A DNA stretch of 11,383 nt from Draconibacterium orientale (GTDB taxonomy: Bacteria > Bacteroidota > Bacteroidia > Bacteroidales > JAADGE01). Positions within the stretch are counted from its first letter, which is position 1; the number at the start of each line of letters is the position of its first letter. The stretch is from the NCBI GenBank assembly GCA_020718265.1, contig DYSM01000075.1:1-11383 (forward strand). Reading direction: 5' to 3'. Positions 1 through 6,675 of the stretch are shown piece by piece. The translations under genes and the position numbers were made by a program. Below the pieces are notes generated by a model, which saw only the letters and a program-made list of their open reading frames with translations, was not told where the DNA came from and searched no databases.

Positions 1-356
1 ACATTGAAATTTATCAAATACCCTAAATTCAAATTTGTCAATTTTAAATGACTGATAATTTGAGCTTCCCACACAGGGTTTACAAGTTCAACCGCCTTTA
101 ATTCGATTATGACACTGTCATTCACCAATAAATCAAGTCGCAAACCTTCATCAAAGGTAATTCCGTCGTACACAATCGGGATGTTTATTTGTCGTTTTAC
201 ATCAAAACCGGCTTTTTTTAATTCATGTTCCATGCAAACTTCATAGACACGTTCAAGTAAACCCGGACCGAGTGCTTTGTGAATTTTATACGCAGCATTC
301 ACGACCGATTTTCCGATTTTCTCTTCCGTTTCCGTGATTTGTGTTGTAAACTTCAT
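1..356 (-). CDS. GxxExxY family protein, partial (C-terminus beyond left edge)
   Basis: The minus-strand frame opens with ATG at 354-356 and stays open to base 1, giving 118 complete codons without a stop. The protein starts MKFTTQITETEEKIG. At residues 32-38 it carries GLLERVY, the GxxExxY signature that names the family. Further on, Asp75 and Glu85-Leu-Lys87 (in LDLLVNDSVIIELKAVE) look like a PD-(D/E)xK nuclease-type core, and the visible end LGYLINFN is typical of the family C-terminus, so only a few residues are probably missing. Family members are about 120-135 residues, are common in Bacteroidota and environmental genomes, and often sit near polysaccharide genes. Their biochemical role is not settled; a nuclease-like fold is inferred from the motif only. 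A possible -7 promoter box lies about 34 bases upstream of the start. Confidence 0.88.
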   Translation of the reverse strand, partial: MKFTTQITETEEKIGKSVVNAAYKIHKALGPGLLERVYEVCMEHELKKAGFDVKRQINIPIVYDGITFDEGLRLDLLVNDSVIIELKAVELVNPVWEAQIISHLKLTNLNLGYLINFN

Positions 357-389
357 AGGCTTGATTTATGACTTATGAAATATTTTGCG

Positions 390-397
390 CAAATTTA
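390..397 (-). promoter_or_regulatory. Possible Bacteroidota -7 box for the GxxExxY gene
   Basis: Read on the minus strand this is TAAATTTG, a full match to TAnnTTTG, ending 34 bases before the ATG at 356. No TTG or TTTG lies at the expected distance upstream, where the HU terminator sequence sits instead, so the promoter is weak or only partly matched. Confidence 0.4.
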
Positions 398-418
398 CAT
401 TATTCTCAGGTATTACAG

Positions 419-451
419 AAAAAAAAAGGAACACAATTTCTTGTATTCCTT
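419..451 (-). terminator. Intrinsic terminator of the HU gene
   Basis: On the minus strand, downstream of the HU stop, AAGGAATACA (442-451) can pair with TGTGTTCCTT (426-435). This gives a ten-pair stem with one G-U wobble and a six-base loop (436-441). The transcript then runs into nine U residues (A run at 419-427 on the plus strand, partly shared with the stem foot). It lies 20 bases past the HU stop and insulates HU from the GxxExxY gene. Confidence 0.85.
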
Positions 452-471
452 CTGTGATGTTTGGAAAAAAC

Positions 472-744
472 TTAGTTCAATTTTTTCTCTAAATCGGCAC
501 CGGCTTTGAATTTCACCATTTTTTTTGCAGGAATGGTAATTTCTGCGCCCGATTGCGGATTACGTCCTTTTCGTTCAACTCTTTCAGAAATGCCGAACGA
601 GCCAAAACCTACCAAAGAGATTTTGTCGCCTTTTTTCAAGGCAGATTCGGTTGCTTCGATGAAAGCGTCTAAGGCTTTGCGTGAGTCGGCTTTCGATAAG
701 CCTGAGTTTACTGCGATTGCGTCAATTAATTCAGCTTTGTTCAT
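472..744 (-). CDS. HU family DNA-binding protein
   Basis: A 90-residue protein, the usual length for HU/IHF-type histone-like proteins, which bind and bend DNA as dimers in the nucleoid. The N-terminal half (residues 1-45, MNKAELIDAIAVNSGLSKAD) forms the helical dimer body. KISLVGFGSFGISER (41-55) begins the beta saddle, and GRNPQSGAEITIPAKK (60-75) is the HU signature on the DNA-binding arm, including Pro63, the residue that intercalates into DNA. The end KFKAGADLEKKLN is typical. The ATG at 742-744 gives the conserved family N-terminus. The gene is monocistronic, with its own promoter (788-818) and terminator (419-451). Whether it acts as HU or a more specialised homologue cannot be told from sequence, because Bacteroidota often carry several paralogues. 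Confidence 0.97.
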   Translation of the reverse strand: MNKAELIDAIAVNSGLSKADSRKALDAFIEATESALKKGDKISLVGFGSFGISERVERKGRNPQSGAEITIPAKKMVKFKAGADLEKKLN

Positions 745-787
745 AACAGCTAATTGATGATTTGAGTTATTAATACAAATGTCGGTG

Positions 788-818
788 CAAATATAGGATA
801 ATTCATTATTTCCGCAAA
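788..818 (-). promoter_or_regulatory. Promoter of the HU gene (Bacteroidota type)
   Basis: On the minus strand TTTG (815-818) is followed after exactly 19 bases by TATATTTG (788-795), a full match to TTTG-N19-TAnnTTTG. Transcription would start near 784, leaving a leader of about 40 bases, the longest among the promoters seen here. Confidence 0.75.
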
Positions 819-926
819 TTTTCCGGCATATTTATTTCAAAAAAAAGGAATAACAACTAACTATAAATGAGGTCGTTATGTTTAATTATTTGATTTTCAA
901 TAAATTACAATTTAACGATTTTTATT

Positions 927-956
927 AAAAAATCCGAATTTTTTACGATTCGGATT
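927..956 (-). terminator. Intrinsic terminator of ahcY
   Basis: On the minus strand AATCCGAAT (948-956) pairs perfectly with ATTCGGATT (931-939) across an eight-base loop, and the stem runs into a T run (927-932). It starts about 34 bases after the ahcY stop. The rest of the 745-989 gap holds the HU promoter and AT-rich sequence in which I see no further gene. Confidence 0.85.
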
Positions 957-989
957 GATTTTTAATGATTTATTGCGTGTTGGAACGGT

Positions 990-2408
990 CTAATAGCGGT
1001 AATGTTCGGGTTTGTAAGGTCCGGAAACGGCTACGCCGATATAGTCAGCTTGTTCGTTTGTGAGCGTTGTGAGACGAACGCCGATGTGTGCTAAATGCAA
1101 ACGTGCAACTTCTTCGTCCAAATATTTAGGCAACCGATAAACACCGGGTTCGTACGTGTTTTGCCACAAATCCAATTGCGCAAGCGTTTGATTGGTGAAC
1201 GAATTGCTCATTACAAACGACGGATGTCCGGTTGCGTTTCCAAGATTTACTAAGCGACCTTCGGAGAGCAAAATGATAGAATGTCCGTCGGGGAACACGA
1301 ATTGATCTACTTGCGGCTTAATATTAATGCGTTTTATTCCGGGATAATTTTTGAGTTTATCTACTTGAATTTCATTGTCAAAATGTCCGATATTGCACAC
1401 AATTGCTTTATCTTTCATTTTTTCCATGTGCTCGATGCGAATAATGTCGCGGTTTCCGGTGGTTGTAACGTAAATGTCGGCTGTGGGCAACATGTCTTCA
1501 ACCGTGCGAACGTAAAAACCTTCCATAGAAGCTTGGAGTGCGCAAATGGGGTCGATTTCGGAAACTGCAACTTTTGCGCCATATTCTTTCATGGATTTTG
1601 CCGAACCTTTACCAACATCGCCGTAGCCGCAAACCATAATGGTTTTGCCGGCAAGCATAATGTCTGTGGCACGTTTGATGCCGTCGGCAAGCGATTCGCG
1701 ACAACCATACAAGTTATCGAATTTCGATTTCGTAACGGAGTCGTTCACGTTTATTGCAGGGAAGGGCAATTTGCCGGCATCCTGCAATTGATACAAGCGG
1801 TGTACGCCCGTGGTTGTTTCTTCCGAAACGCCTTTGAGTGCAACAGCATAGCTTGTCCACTTAGTCGGATTTTCAGCCTGAATGAGTTTTAGACGAGCAA
1901 AAAGTTCAATTTCGTCTTCGGCTTCGTAAACTTTGTCGCAAAGTGCCGGATTTTTTTCGGCATCGGCACCCGTGAGAATCATCATGGTGGCATCGCCCCC
2001 GTCGTCCACAATCATGTCCGGACCTGTGCCGTCGGGAAATGTGAGTGCCATTTCGGTTGCCCACCAATATTCTTCCAACGATTCGCCTTTCCACGCATAA
2101 ACCGGAATGCCGGCTTTGGCAATCGCGGCAGCAGCATGGTCTTGCGTCGAAAATATGTTGCAGCTCGCCCAACGCACATCGGCACCCAGAGCAACGAGTG
2201 TTTCGATGAGCACCGCTGTTTGAATGGTCATGTGTAATGAGCCTGTGATTTTTGCGCCTTTGAGTGGTTTTTCTTTACCGAATTTTGTTCTCAAAGATAC
2301 TAAACCCGGCATTTCGTGCTCGGCAAGTTCTATTTCTTTTCGTCCCCAATCGGCAAGCGACAGGTCAGCCACTTTGTAGGGTAAGTTTTTCGCAAATTTT
2401 TCTGACAT
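990..2408 (-). CDS. ahcY: S-adenosylhomocysteine hydrolase (adenosylhomocysteinase)
   Basis: The cytosolic, NAD-dependent enzyme splits S-adenosylhomocysteine into adenosine and homocysteine, removing the product inhibitor of all SAM-dependent methyltransferases. At 472 residues it is the normal bacterial length. Catalytic residues known from the human enzyme are visible: His59 (GSLHM), Asp136 (VDDGGD), Glu197 (SEETTTG), and Lys227, Asp231, Asn232 and Cys236 in NDSVTKSKFDNLYGCRES. The NAD-binding Rossmann loop is CGYGDVGKG (260-268). The C-terminal PYKPEHYRY holds the Lys466 and Tyr470 that reach into the partner subunit's NAD site. Residues about 150-190 are the extra segment found in many bacterial and plant forms but absent in mammals. 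ATG at 2406-2408 is the start, 22 bases from its promoter box. The leader is too short for a SAH or SAM riboswitch, so no such control is visible. Confidence 0.99.
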   Translation of the reverse strand: MSEKFAKNLPYKVADLSLADWGRKEIELAEHEMPGLVSLRTKFGKEKPLKGAKITGSLHMTIQTAVLIETLVALGADVRWASCNIFSTQDHAAAAIAKAGIPVYAWKGESLEEYWWATEMALTFPDGTGPDMIVDDGGDATMMILTGADAEKNPALCDKVYEAEDEIELFARLKLIQAENPTKWTSYAVALKGVSEETTTGVHRLYQLQDAGKLPFPAINVNDSVTKSKFDNLYGCRESLADGIKRATDIMLAGKTIMVCGYGDVGKGSAKSMKEYGAKVAVSEIDPICALQASMEGFYVRTVEDMLPTADIYVTTTGNRDIIRIEHMEKMKDKAIVCNIGHFDNEIQVDKLKNYPGIKRINIKPQVDQFVFPDGHSIILLSEGRLVNLGNATGHPSFVMSNSFTNQTLAQLDLWQNTYEPGVYRLPKYLDEEVARLHLAHIGVRLTTLTNEQADYIGVAVSGPYKPEHYRY

Positions 2409-2429
2409 TATATCTATATTAAATTTTTA

Positions 2430-2459
2430 CAAAGATAGATGTTCGTAACTTGTTTACAA
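2430..2459 (-). promoter_or_regulatory. Promoter of ahcY (Bacteroidota type)
   Basis: On the minus strand TTG (2457-2459) is followed after 19 bases by TATCTTTG (2430-2437), matching TTG-N19-TAnnTTTG. The predicted leader is only about 18 bases. It fires away from the lytS promoter in the same 194-base divergent gap (2409-2602). Confidence 0.75.
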
Positions 2460-2553
2460 TTTTTTTTTACGAAAAAGCGATTTTTGAATTCCAACGGATG
2501 TTGTCTAAAAAACGGAGTTGGTATTTAGATTCGGGATGTTGCGCGGACTGAAG

Positions 2554-2583
2554 TTTGCGATTCGCTTTTTTCGCATAACTTTG
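2554..2583 (+). promoter_or_regulatory. Promoter of the LytS/LytTR operon (Bacteroidota type)
   Basis: TTTG (2554-2557) is followed after 18 bases by TAACTTTG (2576-2583), a full match to TAnnTTTG. The -7 box ends 19 bases before the ATG at 2603, so the leader is about 15 bases. Confidence 0.72.
2556..2575. repeat. Short inverted repeat inside the lytS promoter spacer
   Basis: TGCGA (2556-2560) and TCGCA (2571-2575) form an inverted repeat around a ten-base centre. It fills nearly all the space between the -33 and -7 boxes, where a bound repressor would block polymerase. A second small palindrome, GCGATTCGC (2557-2565), overlaps its left arm. The arms are only five bases, so chance is a real alternative. 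Confidence 0.3.
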
Positions 2584-2602
2584 TCGATAGTAAATTTTAA
2601 GC

Positions 2603-3679
2603 ATGGCTTCTGTTCAAACACAGCGCATTGATATTAAACGTATCGGCTACCACATTCTGTTCTGGGTTGTGATAACGGTTGGGTACGATTTATTTTCGGT
2701 TGTGGCACGCGGCGGGGCTTTGGGAAAAACCTTGTTGGTCGATTTTCTGTTTTATACGCCAACGGATATATTGTGTGTTTACGTTGTGCTTTATGTCTTG
2801 ATACCGAGATTCTTGCTTACAAAAAAATACATTTTGTTTTCAACACTTTCGGTTATTTGGATAGCAGTGATGGTTGTTTTTATTGCCATTCCGTTCCAAT
2901 ACATGGGACTTACAGAAGTTCTTGATTACAAAGCTATTATCCCTGATTTTTATCCGTTTTTCAAAAGAAATATAGTTGAAATCGTAACGCTGAAATTTAT
3001 GATTACGGGAATTGCGGCTGCGATAAAGATTTCCAAAGTTTGGCTTGTTTCACAAAAACGGCAACAAAAATTATTTACCGAGAAACTCGAAACCGAACTG
3101 AAATTGCGCGAAGCCGAGCTGAAATTTCTAAAATCGCAAATTAATCCACATTTTTTGTTTAATGCACTTAACAACTTGTACAGCTTGACTTTAACAAAAT
3201 CCGATAAAGCTCCCGAAGTCGTTTTAAAAATTTCCGCCTTGCTGGATTACGTGCTTTATGAATGTAATGTGCCCTTGATAGAACTTGAACGCGAACTTGA
3301 AAGTATTCGTAACTATATTGATTTACAGACAATTCGGTACGGAACCAAAACAAATATTTCGTTCAAAACAAGCGGACAAACGGCATCGTGCCGCATTGCA
3401 CCTTTACTTATTTTGCCTTTGGTGGAAAACGCCTTTAAGCACGGTTTAGACAAAACTATAGGAAGCGGTTATGTCGATATTATTACGGATGTGTCTGATA
3501 ATGAGCTTAAAGTGAGTGTGAAAAATACATTAAACGGCGAAAATAATCACGAAGGAGAAGGTATCGGCATCAAAAATTTGCGTAAGCGTTTAGAACTACA
3601 ATATCCGGGTAAATTTACATTTGAACTTACACAAACCGAAACCGAATTTCAAGCCTATTTAAGCATTTTAACAACGTAA
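2603..3679 (+). CDS. LytS/YpdA-type sensor histidine kinase
   Basis: A 358-residue membrane sensor kinase. The first 150 residues contain four likely transmembrane segments (about 15-35, 44-67, 77-97 and 125-148) with no large extracytoplasmic domain, so it probably senses something in or near the membrane. A charged coiled-coil-like linker (150-175) leads to the His_kinase domain, with FLKSQINPHFLFNALNNL (175-192) placing the phosphorylated histidine at His183. The N box is PLVENAFKHG (272-281, Asn276), and the ATP-lid glycines are in GEGIGIKNLRKRLELQY (318-334). This arrangement is standard for the LytS/AlgZ/YpdA family. The stop lies four bases before the response regulator's ATG, so the two form one operon. 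The signal sensed cannot be inferred. Confidence 0.95.
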   Translation: MASVQTQRIDIKRIGYHILFWVVITVGYDLFSVVARGGALGKTLLVDFLFYTPTDILCVYVVLYVLIPRFLLTKKYILFSTLSVIWIAVMVVFIAIPFQYMGLTEVLDYKAIIPDFYPFFKRNIVEIVTLKFMITGIAAAIKISKVWLVSQKRQQKLFTEKLETELKLREAELKFLKSQINPHFLFNALNNLYSLTLTKSDKAPEVVLKISALLDYVLYECNVPLIELERELESIRNYIDLQTIRYGTKTNISFKTSGQTASCRIAPLLILPLVENAFKHGLDKTIGSGYVDIITDVSDNELKVSVKNTLNGENNHEGEGIGIKNLRKRLELQYPGKFTFELTQTETEFQAYLSILTT

Positions 3680-3683
3680 AATT

Positions 3684-4409
3684 ATGGCAACCAAGTGTTT
3701 AATTGTTGATGACGAACCGCTCGCACGTGAAGTGGTAAAAACGCATCTGGAAAATTTTGACGACATCGAAATTGTTGCCGAATGTGATAACGCGCTGGAA
3801 GCCGGCAAACTTTTGCGCGAAAAATCGGTCGATTTGATGTTTTTAGATATCGAAATGCCGAAAATTTCGGGTTTCGACTTCCTAAACGACCTCAAGAATC
3901 CGCCTAAAGTTATCATTATCACAGCTTACCGCAATTATGCTTTGAAGGGTTATGAGTTCGATGTGGTGGATTATTTGCTTAAACCGGTTTCGTTCGACCG
4001 TTTCTATAAAGCAGTCAATAAATTTTACAAAATGCAGCAAACAGAAACTGTCGAAGTGGATTTACGCACTGAGGATGAGGGCGATGACCAATTTTTGTAT
4101 TTGAATGAAGATAAAACGATTCACAAAATTTATTTAGGCGAAATTCGATATATCGAAAGTTTTCGAGAATATATAAAAGTGCATACAGGTGAGCGCGCCA
4201 TCTTAACCAAAGTTCCGATTAGCAAAATTGAAGAAAAACTAAAACTTGCGGGTTTTGCACGCGTACACAAGTCTTACATCGTGTCTGTGAGATACATACG
4301 AGCATTTAATGCCGGTTCGGTTTACATTGGGGACGCCGAAATTCCAATCGGTCGCACGTACAAGGAAAACGTGATGAAGGCTCTAAAATTTGACCCGAAC
4401 TTGTTGTAA
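3684..4409 (+). CDS. LytTR-type response regulator
   Basis: A 241-residue cytoplasmic response regulator and the cognate partner of the kinase just upstream. The receiver domain (residues 1-115) has the acidic pair Asp9-Asp10 (LIVDDEPLA), the phosphorylated Asp55 (MFLDIEMP), Thr80 (IIITAY) and Lys100-Pro101 (YLLKPV). A linker follows, then a LytTR DNA-binding domain (about 135-236) with the family landmarks IRYIESFREYIKVHT, FARVHKSYIVS and the ending IPIGRTYKENV. LytTR proteins bind short direct repeats with a beta-fold domain rather than a helix-turn-helix. Phosphorylation by the kinase should promote DNA binding. No target is identifiable in the window. The gene ends 8 bases from the convergent SiaC-domain gene. 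Confidence 0.96.
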   Translation: MATKCLIVDDEPLAREVVKTHLENFDDIEIVAECDNALEAGKLLREKSVDLMFLDIEMPKISGFDFLNDLKNPPKVIIITAYRNYALKGYEFDVVDYLLKPVSFDRFYKAVNKFYKMQQTETVEVDLRTEDEGDDQFLYLNEDKTIHKIYLGEIRYIESFREYIKVHTGERAILTKVPISKIEEKLKLAGFARVHKSYIVSVRYIRAFNAGSVYIGDAEIPIGRTYKENVMKALKFDPNLL

Positions 4410-4433
4410 ATCTGTGCTTACAGGATTTTTTTT
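4409..4433 (+). terminator. Probable terminator of the LytS/LytTR operon, overlapping the SiaC gene end
   Basis: AATCTGT (4409-4415) pairs with ACAGGATT (4420-4427) around a GCTT loop, leaving one bulged G, and a run of eight T residues (4426-4433) follows. The structure starts at the last base of the response regulator stop codon and covers the stop codon of the opposing SiaC-domain gene (4418-4420). The stem is imperfect and AT-rich, so strength is uncertain. Confidence 0.55.
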
Positions 4434-4828
4434 GATTCCTTACGTTCTTTTTTTATCAAATTGAAGCGTAAGCCTGTTATCATCATAAAATCATCGGCAT
4501 CTTCAATCAAATCGGCGTCGGTTGGTTCGTAAAACCAATTGATAGTGAGGGTATTACCTGCTTGTGCAAACTCTGACAAAATTTTCAGAATTTCCAAGAT
4601 TTTTTTAGAAGAGCTTGTATTATAGTAACTTAGCCTAAAATTGAAGGTTAAACTTTTAGGGTTGCTTTGCGTAAATTCTCTAAGCCAATCTGTCAGCGGA
4701 CGAAAAAACTCATCCACTTGTTCTAAATAGGATTCGCCGCTCATTTCGCATACGCCGGTTTCCGGATTAAAATCCACCACGGGACGATAATATTCCTCTT
4801 CGACTGCTTTAATTACAAGGTGTCTCAT
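4418..4828 (-). CDS. SiaC-domain regulatory phosphoprotein (formerly DUF1987)
   Basis: A 136-residue cytoplasmic protein recognised by the DUF1987/SiaC pattern: PVVDFNPETGVCEMSGES (residues 16-33), VDEFFRPLTDWLREF (38-52), LTFNFRLSYYNTSSSKKILEIL (60-81) and LTINWFYEPTDADLIEDADDF (about 93-113). It is an STAS-like fold. In Pseudomonas aeruginosa, SiaC is a partner-switching protein phosphorylated on one threonine by the kinase SiaB and dephosphorylated by the phosphatase SiaA, and it controls the diguanylate cyclase SiaD. The equivalent threonine here is probably Thr71 in the YYNTSSSK motif. No SiaA, SiaB or SiaD gene is nearby, so its partners here are unknown. It has its own promoter between itself and the MBOAT gene. 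The extra basic tail (KKERKESKKIL) looks unremarkable. Confidence 0.9.
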   Translation of the reverse strand: MRHLVIKAVEEEYYRPVVDFNPETGVCEMSGESYLEQVDEFFRPLTDWLREFTQSNPKSLTFNFRLSYYNTSSSKKILEILKILSEFAQAGNTLTINWFYEPTDADLIEDADDFMMITGLRFNLIKKERKESKKIL

Positions 4829-4852
4829 CTTAAAAAAAATTATTCACAACAA

Positions 4853-4883
4853 CAAAGTTACAAATTTATTGTAATTATGCAAA
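4853..4883 (-). promoter_or_regulatory. Promoter of the SiaC-domain gene (Bacteroidota type)
   Basis: On the minus strand TTTG (4880-4883) is followed by TAACTTTG (4853-4860); counted from the TTG at 4880-4882 the spacer is 19 bases. The leader would be about 20 bases. It lies between the MBOAT stop (4915) and the SiaC ATG (4828), so the SiaC gene can be expressed separately from the gene upstream. Confidence 0.75.
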
Positions 4884-4910
4884 AAACAATTGATGATTTT
4901 ACGTTTTTTG
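4880..4910. repeat. Inverted repeat CAAAAAAC / GTTTTTTG after the MBOAT gene
   Basis: CAAAAAAC (4880-4887) and GTTTTTTG (4903-4910) are perfect inverted arms with a 15-base centre, starting 5 bases past the MBOAT stop. It could act as a weak transcription end for the MBOAT gene, but the stem is almost all A-T pairs and no separate T run follows. Its left arm overlaps the SiaC -33 element. Confidence 0.3.
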
Positions 4911-4914
4911 TTGT

Positions 4915-6327
4915 TTAAAATTGAAAATATATAAATTGTTGCAGGTCAAAATTTCCTAAAAACAGAAATCCAATAGCCATGCAATAATATATAAACCAAC
5001 GAGTTACGATGGGCTTTGACGATACATAACTTACAATATCCTTATGGCGTTCAATAACATGTACAAAAAACAAAAAAATGATAAGACTAAAGTTTCGGAA
5101 CAGCGTAAGATGGTCAAAATTGAATTGAAAATGGCTAAAGTCTAACGTATTTGTAATAAGAATCGTTGCAATTGTAACGGATTTTGAACGAAAAAATATC
5201 CATGCGAAATTTATAAATATGAATACAACTGCTGTTTTTAAAAAACGAATCCAAAGCTTACTAATATCTAATTTATAGAATTTAGATGCGTGATATTCAG
5301 TAAGATAGAAGATTGCATGAAGTCCGCCCCAAATTAAATATGTCCAACCTGCACCGTGCCAAAAACCGCTGAGTACAAAGGTTATCGTGATGTTCAATGC
5401 GTGTCGGGCTTTGGAAACACGGCTGCCGCCCAACGGAATATAAACATAATCGCGAAACCAAGTGCTGAGAGAAATATGCCAACGCTCCCAAAATTTATTG
5501 AACGAAGGCGCAAAATATGGCGACCGAAAATTGCGCTGCAAATCGTAGCCCATTATTTTTGCTGTGCCGCGTGCAATGTCTGTATAGCCCGAAAAATCGC
5601 AATAAATCTGAACAGCAAAAAACAGTGTAACCGTCAGAACCTCAATATTATAATAATCAGTCGGATGACTATATACATGGTTCACGAGCAAACTCATACT
5701 GTCGGCAATCACAACTTTTTGGAAAAAGCCCCAAAACATTAGCTTTAAACCATGTGTGATACGCACATAATCCCACGACGTTTTGCGCTCAAATTGATGC
5801 AGTAAATCCGTTGCGCGCTCAATCGGACCTGCCACCAATTGCGGGAAAAATGATACGAACAGTGCAAATTTGTAGAAATTTCGCTCTGCCTTCATGCGCT
5901 TTCGATACACATCAATAGTGTAACTTACAGTTTGAAATGTGTAAAACGAAATACCCACCGGCAGCAAAATATCATCAATTTGTGAGTGGTAAAAAAGATT
6001 GAAATTTGCAAGAAACCGATGAACATTATGGTCGAAAAACGTAAAATATTTGAAACTAAAAAGAAGTCCAAAATTAATTAATAGACTTAAAATCAGAAAT
6101 ATACGCTTGTTTCGCAAATTATCGGACTCTTCAATCTTTTTTGCCAAAATATAGTCCGTAAATGCTGAAATAAACAGTAAGACAACATACTCGGGTTTCC
6201 AAACAGCATAGAAATATACACTCGCCGAAAGTAGAAATAACTGCCTGTGCCGCAGCGTTTTCAGCATAAAAAACACAGCTACGACAATCGGAAAAAAGAT
6301 TAGGTAATGTAACGAATTAAATAACAA
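4915..6327 (-). CDS. MBOAT family O-acyltransferase (AlgI/DltB-like)
   Basis: A 470-residue polytopic inner-membrane protein that should move an acyl group, most often acetyl, across the membrane for attachment to a polysaccharide. MBOAT landmarks are present in order: the N-terminus MLFNSLHYLIFF, LLPVGISFYTFQTVSY (121-136), PQLVAGPIERATDLL (162-176), YCDFSGYTDIARG (242-254), FWERWHISLSTWFRDYVY (279-296), and FWHGAGWTYLIWGGLHA (322-338) with catalytic His324. The ending FIYFQF is typical of AlgI relatives. The start is TTG at 6325-6327: no in-frame ATG exists upstream before a stop, and the translated N-terminus matches the conserved family start, so TTG is preferred over the next Met at residue 21. 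AlgI-type enzymes normally work with an SGNH/AlgJ-like partner, and none is adjacent. The nearby glycan operon suggests its polymer substrate, but this is inference. Confidence 0.95.
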   Translation of the reverse strand: MLFNSLHYLIFFPIVVAVFFMLKTLRHRQLFLLSASVYFYAVWKPEYVVLLFISAFTDYILAKKIEESDNLRNKRIFLILSLLINFGLLFSFKYFTFFDHNVHRFLANFNLFYHSQIDDILLPVGISFYTFQTVSYTIDVYRKRMKAERNFYKFALFVSFFPQLVAGPIERATDLLHQFERKTSWDYVRITHGLKLMFWGFFQKVVIADSMSLLVNHVYSHPTDYYNIEVLTVTLFFAVQIYCDFSGYTDIARGTAKIMGYDLQRNFRSPYFAPSFNKFWERWHISLSTWFRDYVYIPLGGSRVSKARHALNITITFVLSGFWHGAGWTYLIWGGLHAIFYLTEYHASKFYKLDISKLWIRFLKTAVVFIFINFAWIFFRSKSVTIATILITNTLDFSHFQFNFDHLTLFRNFSLIIFLFFVHVIERHKDIVSYVSSKPIVTRWFIYYCMAIGFLFLGNFDLQQFIYFQF

Positions 6328-6385
6328 TAGTTTAGATATTAGATTTCAGAATTTAATGTTTCATATAGAACTGTCTGTATTAAGC

Positions 6386-6661
6386 TTAAATTTTCAAATT
6401 TGCAAAATAGAAATAAAGTATTGCAATCCAGACAATTAGAGCAAGCCAAGAGTATAGAAAATAGCTTTTTTTTCTGTTTTTATGTCGAATCAAATACATG
6501 AGCACAATGACAGAAAAAACGCCTCCCAAAAATTCAAGAATGTGCAAATTCATCTCGGAAACTCTTCGTTTCATTCGCATCGCTTTGAGTTTGTCAGCAG
6601 CAAAAGCAACAAGCGCAACACAATTTATAAGCACCAAGTAAATCCAAAAATATTCCGTCAT
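6386..6661 (-). CDS. DUF1294 family small membrane protein
   Basis: A 91-residue integral membrane protein with three likely membrane segments (about 5-21, 43-57 and 69-88). The DUF1294 pattern is seen as a first helix ending in AADKLKA (Asp23-Lys24), then the basic loop KRRVSE (31-36), LEFLGG (42-47), and RHKNRKKSYFL (59-69). The molecular function of the family is unknown. It is followed on the same strand, 58 bases later, by the MBOAT gene and could be cotranscribed with it. No full TAnnTTTG box is visible before it; the closest is TATTTTAG at 6680-6687. Its start lies 15 bases from the -33 element of the divergent methyltransferase promoter. Confidence 0.85.
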   Translation of the reverse strand: MTEYFWIYLVLINCVALVAFAADKLKAMRMKRRVSEMNLHILEFLGGVFSVIVLMYLIRHKNRKKSYFLYSWLALIVWIAILYFYFANLKI

Positions 6662-6675
6662 ACATGAAAAATTAG

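Noticed and set aside
506..757. An 83-codon plus-strand frame opposite the HU gene
   Set aside because: It mirrors the codon pattern of HU and has no recognisable motif.
745..989. Small RNA or small gene between ahcY and HU
   Set aside because: The gap is explained by the HU promoter and the ahcY terminator; the remaining AT-rich sequence has only very short frames and no stable hairpin.
1281..1892. A 203-codon open frame on the plus strand inside ahcY
   Set aside because: It lies entirely antisense to a highly conserved enzyme gene, its residue composition (rich in Phe, Asn, Cys, His) is that of a shadow frame, and no promoter box precedes it.
1906..2194. Two overlapping minus-strand frames within the ahcY 5' half
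   Set aside because: They are alternative frames of ahcY on the same strand, rich in Arg, Cys and His, with no family match.
2409..2429. SAH or SAM riboswitch before ahcY
   Set aside because: The predicted leader is only about 18 bases, too short for any known riboswitch fold.
5356..5742. A 128-codon plus-strand frame inside the MBOAT gene
   Set aside because: It is antisense to the conserved catalytic region of MBOAT and has no domain signature or promoter.
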